In this document: positions 60,520 to 64,000 of the stretch, one piece after another
How the letters are laid out: each line of letters starts with the position of its first letter
Numbering within the stretch: position 1 is the first letter of the stretch
DNA from: Paenibacillus silvestris
GTDB lineage: Bacteria; Bacillota; Bacilli; Paenibacillales; NBRC-103111
NCBI RefSeq assembly: GCF_009882985.1
Contig: NZ_WTUZ01000022.1
Coordinates: 595,065-659,064 of the forward strand
Direction of reading: 5' to 3'
DNA: 64,000 nucleotides
Translations under genes and position numbers: made by a program
Notes under the pieces: generated by a model
Databases searched by the model: none
What the model was told of the DNA's origin: nothing
What the model saw: the letters and a program-made list of their open reading frames with translations, nothing else

Positions 60520-61272
60520 TTAAGGCTTCTTTTTGGGGCTGCGGGGGATTGTTTTGGTTGATTTAAGTGGCTTAGGGCCATAAAAGTCCAGGGCTGGAGG
60601 GTGAAACGGCATAGGCGTTTCCGGTGCGGCGGCTTCCACAATGACGGTCGGGGCAGGCTGTCTTAATGCGTCGGCCCACTGGGGCTCACGGTACTGCTGA
60701 TTGCACATCCATAGCCACTCATCGACGGAGAGCTCTTTTTTGACAACAACGAAATGATACATAATTTCACTCACGACATTCGGCTGAAGCTGGAGCAACA
60801 AATCAAGCTCATCCTGCTCATACAGCGGGGGGCTAAAGGGAGATTCATAGAAAAACTCCATTCTGAGCAGCCGGAACTCAAAAGGAACGGAGTTGCCCGT
60901 ATAGCTGGGGACGTTGGGACTAAGTGGACTGCCTGGCGGTTGATGAAAACGATTAGTGAAATAACGCGGTGTATATTCATCGAATTTTTGCTTAAGATGG
61001 GGATTGGACATATGGCGGAAATGATGGGCGTACGGCGACAGGATACAGACGATCGCTTTGTGGACACAAATCCGGTGCACCTCGGACATGACAGCTAGGA
61101 GATCGTTCACATAGGGGAGACTGCGGCTGGCCATGACAAATTCAACGGATTGATCAGGCAGTGGAATGCCGTCATTGATATCACAAACCATGTCCACTTC
61201 CGGGCCGCCAATACGATCTATTCCGTAAAAATGCTTATGTTTATGCTCGCCGCATCCCAGATCAACTTTCAT
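60520..61272 (-). CDS. SAM-dependent methyltransferase-like protein
   Basis: A 250-residue protein with a class I methyltransferase core: KVDLGCGEHKHKHFYGID (motif I at the very N-terminus), VDMVCDINDGIPLPDQSVEF (acidic motif II and the D-V-E-F block) and VMSEVHRICVHKAIVCILSP. A middle part with HH and aromatic residues and a C-terminal tail rich in Pro, Lys and Ser (about 210-250) are not typical. The substrate is unknown. The gene lies upstream of the giant DUF11 gene on the same strand (139-bp gap), so it may act on that protein; this is guesswork. Confidence 0.78.
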   Translation of the reverse strand: MKVDLGCGEHKHKHFYGIDRIGGPEVDMVCDINDGIPLPDQSVEFVMASRSLPYVNDLLAVMSEVHRICVHKAIVCILSPYAHHFRHMSNPHLKQKFDEYTPRYFTNRFHQPPGSPLSPNVPSYTGNSVPFEFRLLRMEFFYESPFSPPLYEQDELDLLLQLQPNVVSEIMYHFVVVKKELSVDEWLWMCNQQYREPQWADALRQPAPTVIVEAAAPETPMPFHPPALDFYGPKPLKSTKTIPRSPKKKP

Positions 61273-61382
61273 GTGGGCTCTCCTCTCAAATGAGTAATCC
61301 TGTGATCCTATAGTGTATGGCCAAGTTTCTCATCAGAAACTGCTGTTGCCTAAAGCTTTCAAAAGTAAGCGAAAAATAGAAA

Positions 61383-61423
61383 AAACGCCGCTGCCTACGA
61401 GATAGGCAGCAGCGTTTTAGTCT
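61383..61423 (-). terminator. Terminator of the carbohydrate ABC transporter operon
   Basis: On the minus strand AAAACGC, GCTGCCTA and their complements form a long stem around a five-base loop, followed by a T-rich run. It lies just after the last permease stop. Confidence 0.85.
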
Positions 61424-61429
61424 AGCAAA

Positions 61430-62305
61430 TTACCCTTTGACAGCGCCAATCATGACGCCTTTGACGAAATACTTTTGCACGAATGGATATAAAATAAGAA
61501 TAGGCACGGAGGCTACCATGATCGTTGCATATTTGATCGTTTCCCCAATTTGAAATTGATCGGCTGCATTGGCACCGGTTGACATGGAGTCGGTGTTATT
61601 CGAAATGAGAATTTCTCTTAACGTGAGCTGAAGCGGATACAGATCTCGGTCCTTCAGGAAGATGGAGGCATAGAACCAACCATTCCATTTCTCAACGGCA
61701 TAATAGAGAATCATAACAGCAATAACCGGCATGGAGAGCGGGATGATAATGCGGAATAGGATGACGAAGTGATTGGCCCCGTCCATTTTCGCAGATTCCT
61801 CAAGGCTTTCAGGTACGGCCATGAAGGCAGTACGCATGATGATCAAATTGAATGTGTTAACCGCAAAAGGTAGAATCGTAGCCCATAAGGAGTCGATTAA
61901 GCCTACGCCCTTGACCACCAAGTAGAGCGGGATGAGACCGCCGCTGAAAAACATCGTTACAACAACGATGAAGATAAATACATTGTTCCACATGACATTT
62001 TTACGCGAAAGGACATAAGCTCCCAAGGATGTGACGATTAGGTTGGTGATGACACCGAAGAATAGGATGAAAATGGTGTTCTGGTAACCTTTGAGAATCG
62101 CAGGGTTCTTGAAAACGCTTTTGTAAGCTTCAATACTGAAGCCTAATGGCTTGAACAAAAACCCTTTGTGGGTAATCAACTGCCCAGCATCGCTGATGGA
62201 AGCGAAGGTGACGTAGAGAAGTGGATACAACGTAACGACAACGAGCAGAAGCAGCACAATGTGGATGATCGTAGTAAATACTTTGTCTGAGTAGCTGGTT
62301 TTCAC
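61430..62305 (-). CDS. Carbohydrate ABC transporter permease, YtcP/LplC type
   Basis: A 291-residue permease of the MalG/CUT1 group with six membrane helices. It starts MKTSYSDKVFTTIIHIV; the EAA loop is ESLEESAKMDGANHFVILFR, and the C-terminus VQKYFVKGVMIGAVKG is the Lpl/YtcP hallmark. AGGAGGG precedes the start on the minus strand. It is the third gene of a binding protein-LplB-LplC set; no ATPase is present, as usual, because a shared MsmX-type ATPase serves such systems. Confidence 0.93.
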   Translation of the reverse strand: MKTSYSDKVFTTIIHIVLLLLVVVTLYPLLYVTFASISDAGQLITHKGFLFKPLGFSIEAYKSVFKNPAILKGYQNTIFILFFGVITNLIVTSLGAYVLSRKNVMWNNVFIFIVVVTMFFSGGLIPLYLVVKGVGLIDSLWATILPFAVNTFNLIIMRTAFMAVPESLEESAKMDGANHFVILFRIIIPLSMPVIAVMILYYAVEKWNGWFYASIFLKDRDLYPLQLTLREILISNNTDSMSTGANAADQFQIGETIKYATIMVASVPILILYPFVQKYFVKGVMIGAVKG

Positions 62306-62321
62306 TTCAGTCCCTCCTTTC

Positions 62322-63251
62322 TCACCATAAGCTGCTTTGACTTATTTTTTTACTGATTTTATTGGCTGCAATGAGCAAGGCTAGATTGATAACGGAATTG
62401 AACAAACCGACCGCGGAGCTGTAGCTCCAACCGAATTCGATTAAGCCTTTTCGATAAACGAAAGAGGAAATAACATCGGCCGTATCATACGTGCTGGGAT
62501 TATACAGCAAAATAATTTTCTCGAAACCAACGTTTAGTAGATTCCCCATTCGCAGAATGAACATGATCGCGATGGTCGGGAGAATACCCGGGAGCGTAAT
62601 ATGCCAGATTTGCTTGATTCGGTTGGCTCCGTCGATTTTCGCCGCTTCATACTGCTCCTGATCGATTCCCATGAGAGCCGCTAAATAAATGATAGACTCC
62701 CATCCAATCTTCTGCCATATTTCCGATAAAATATAGATCGTCCGGAACATCTCAGGCTTCTGCAGCATGGCTGTGTCACTGAAGCCAAAGTAAGTCATAA
62801 AGTTATTAATGAGCCCGCCATTATTCGTAAAATCTTTGATCATCCCGGCAATAACGATGAGGGAGATGAAATAAGGCATATACGTAACCGTTTGCACGAA
62901 ACGCTGAAACCTTTTATTCGTCAGCTCATTGATCAGAATCGCCAAAATAATAGGTGCAGGAAACTCAAAGCATAGCGAGTAAAGCGAGATAATAACAGTG
63001 TTCTTGAGAATTCGCCAGAAATAATAGGAACTGAAGAAGTCATTGAAGTGCTGGAAGCCGACCCATGCGCTGCCCAAAATACCTTTATTCGGGGTATACT
63101 CCTTGAATGCAATCAGAGCTCCATACATCGGCGCATAATGGAAGACAAAGTAGTAGACCAGCACGGGTACCATCATGAGGTACAAATATTTGTTGAGCAA
63201 AAAATCGCGCTTAAAGCGTACTTGGAACGTTGCTTGCCCTGCTTTGCGCAT
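62322..63251 (-). CDS. Carbohydrate ABC transporter permease, LplB type
   Basis: A 309-residue permease partner with six helices. Typical blocks are YLMMVPVLVYYFVFHYAPMY, GALIAFKEYTP and the EAA loop EQYEAAKIDGANRIKQIWHI, then TLPGILPTIAIMFILRMGN. AGGAGAG precedes the start. Substrate is probably an oligosaccharide or similar (Lpl-type systems include algal and plant sugar acids), not resolved by sequence. Confidence 0.93.
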   Translation of the reverse strand: MRKAGQATFQVRFKRDFLLNKYLYLMMVPVLVYYFVFHYAPMYGALIAFKEYTPNKGILGSAWVGFQHFNDFFSSYYFWRILKNTVIISLYSLCFEFPAPIILAILINELTNKRFQRFVQTVTYMPYFISLIVIAGMIKDFTNNGGLINNFMTYFGFSDTAMLQKPEMFRTIYILSEIWQKIGWESIIYLAALMGIDQEQYEAAKIDGANRIKQIWHITLPGILPTIAIMFILRMGNLLNVGFEKIILLYNPSTYDTADVISSFVYRKGLIEFGWSYSSAVGLFNSVINLALLIAANKISKKISQSSLW

Positions 63252-63321
63252 GAAATCTCTCCTTTCGCCGCGAGTTTCTAGTAAAGCGGGGAGGGCGATT
63301 GCCCTCCCCCTGGCTTGTTAA

Positions 63322-64000
63322 TTATCTTTTGTTGAAACGATCCAAGGAGGCTTTCTTAATTTCAAGCGCGCGGCTCAGTTTAACAGACTTGAATTTTTCT
63401 TGATATTTTTCGAAGGAATCTAAAGGCTCAGTGCCCAGAATGATTTTGAGCGTCATTTCATCAACCAACGTATTAAGGTCCGTCATGATTTTGGCAAGCT
63501 CTGTACTTTCTTCCGGTGTAGCCGTGATTGGTGGCAGTTTGTGTTTGTCTACATCTGTTTTTTGCCAAGTTGTAACCGCATCACGCTGCGTTTGCAAAGC
63601 CAGATATTGCTCAATGTAGCGTTTATCTTGAACGAATGGACCATTGTAGTTACCGCGTACATACAGGGACAGCGCTTGTGCCGGTGCTAATTTATCCGGA
63701 TTTTTCATGAGAAGGTCTGTATATTTCGGATAGCCATTTTCCATTTTGTAGGAAACGCCTTCGGTGCCGAAGTTAAAGTAATTATGACCTTCTTCGGAGT
63801 AACCATAGTCAAGAAGTTTCGCTGCAGTCTCAATATTTTTGGAAGAAGCCGTGATCGCAACCATACCACCTGGTGAGAAGGATGGATCTTTCTGGCCGTA
63901 CATCGCGATATCACCTTTTTTGAGCACCGGATATGGCGCTGCAATGAGTACGCCTTTCGGATCTTTCGCTGAAATAAGAGGCTGCCATTTCCCGATACCG
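63322..64000 (-). CDS. Extracellular solute-binding protein of the Lpl transporter, N-terminal part missing
   Basis: The last 226 codons of a family 1 binding protein; it continues past base 64000. Visible blocks are VLIAAPYPVLKKGDIAMYGQ, KNIETAAKLLDYGYSEEGHN, YFNFGTEGVSYKMENGYPKY and, at the end, DEMTLKIILGTEPLDSFEKY and LSRALEIKKASLDRFNKR. The NFGTEG.SY and I.G pattern is typical of the large binding lipoproteins that go with LplB and LplC. The start, signal peptide and lipobox are outside the window. Confidence 0.9.
   Translation of the reverse strand, partial: GIGKWQPLISAKDPKGVLIAAPYPVLKKGDIAMYGQKDPSFSPGGMVAITASSKNIETAAKLLDYGYSEEGHNYFNFGTEGVSYKMENGYPKYTDLLMKNPDKLAPAQALSLYVRGNYNGPFVQDKRYIEQYLALQTQRDAVTTWQKTDVDKHKLPPITATPEESTELAKIMTDLNTLVDEMTLKIILGTEPLDSFEKYQEKFKSVKLSRALEIKKASLDRFNKR

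Noticed and set aside
1..64000. CRISPR arrays, tRNA or rRNA genes, transposases, prophage genes
   Set aside because: I found no regularly spaced short repeats with unique spacers, no tRNA-like cloverleaf, and no transposase or phage proteins among the coding regions.

Overview
This window reads as a chromosomal segment of a spore-forming, low-to-mid GC Bacillota, most likely Paenibacillus or a close relative. The evidence is the Bacillales gene order (ytoI, ytpI, ytrI, ytrH, dnaE, accD, accA, pyk, fxsA, ytvI, citZ, icd, mdh, phoR/phoP), strong AGGAGG-type ribosome sites, frequent TTG and GTG starts, a pyruvate kinase with the extra C-terminal PEP-utiliser domain, Lpl/YtcP-type ABC permeases and giant DUF11-repeat proteins. 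I see no tRNA, rRNA, CRISPR array, transposase or prophage gene.

Layout. 1-4.6 kb: end of an old-yellow-enzyme gene, a nitroreductase, the YtoI regulator, YtpI, and the sporulation membrane pair YtrH-YtrI. 4.7-15.4 kb: core genes dnaE, a PgpA-like lipid phosphatase, accD-accA-pyk (pfkA is not in its usual place), a thioesterase, fxsA and ytvI. 15.5-19.2 kb: convergent polyphosphate kinase and exopolyphosphatase. 19.4-27.5 kb: a TCA-cycle block (citZ, icd, mdh, class I fumarase) interrupted by a small membrane protein, a YfbR-like nucleotidase and a polysaccharide deacetylase. 27.6-30.3 kb: a PhoR/PhoP-like pair, kinase first. 30.4-35.2 kb: a Gfo/Idh/MocA oxidoreductase followed by two AraC-regulator/phytanoyl-dioxygenase modules side by side. 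35.2-37.7 kb: repeat-filled gaps, a DUF975 membrane protein and a HAD phosphatase. 37.9-44.8 kb: a 2-aminoethylphosphonate (2-AEP) degradation and uptake cluster (phnX, phnW, binding protein, ATPase, fused permease, DeoR regulator). 44.8-50 kb: an integral membrane protein coupled to a Met/His-rich lipoprotein, another lipoprotein, a DUF2339 protein and a small unknown. 50.1-52 kb: a GH2 glycosidase. 52-60.4 kb: two overlapping ORFs that together hold 19 DUF11 repeats. 60.5-64 kb: a methyltransferase-like protein and an Lpl-type carbohydrate ABC transporter that runs off the end.

How the parts connect. Phosphate is a recurring theme: PhoPR, Ppk/Ppx and phosphonate use lie within about 30 kb, and three starts in the phosphonate cluster are preceded by TTTACA/TTTAAC-type repeats at 10-12 bp steps that resemble PhoP boxes. 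The central-carbon genes (acetyl-CoA carboxylase, Pyk, CitZ, Icd, Mdh, Fum) form one syntenic backbone.

The most unusual items are: (i) a DUF11 repeat cut in two exactly at an ATGA overlap between a 2239-aa and a 560-aa ORF, with an A-B alternation of repeat types that continues across the cut; (ii) three quasi-palindromic intergenic elements of about 185 bp built from four modules; (iii) a structured terminator/anti-terminator-like element between citZ and icd; (iv) paired 21-bp-spaced direct repeats in front of the dioxygenase genes.
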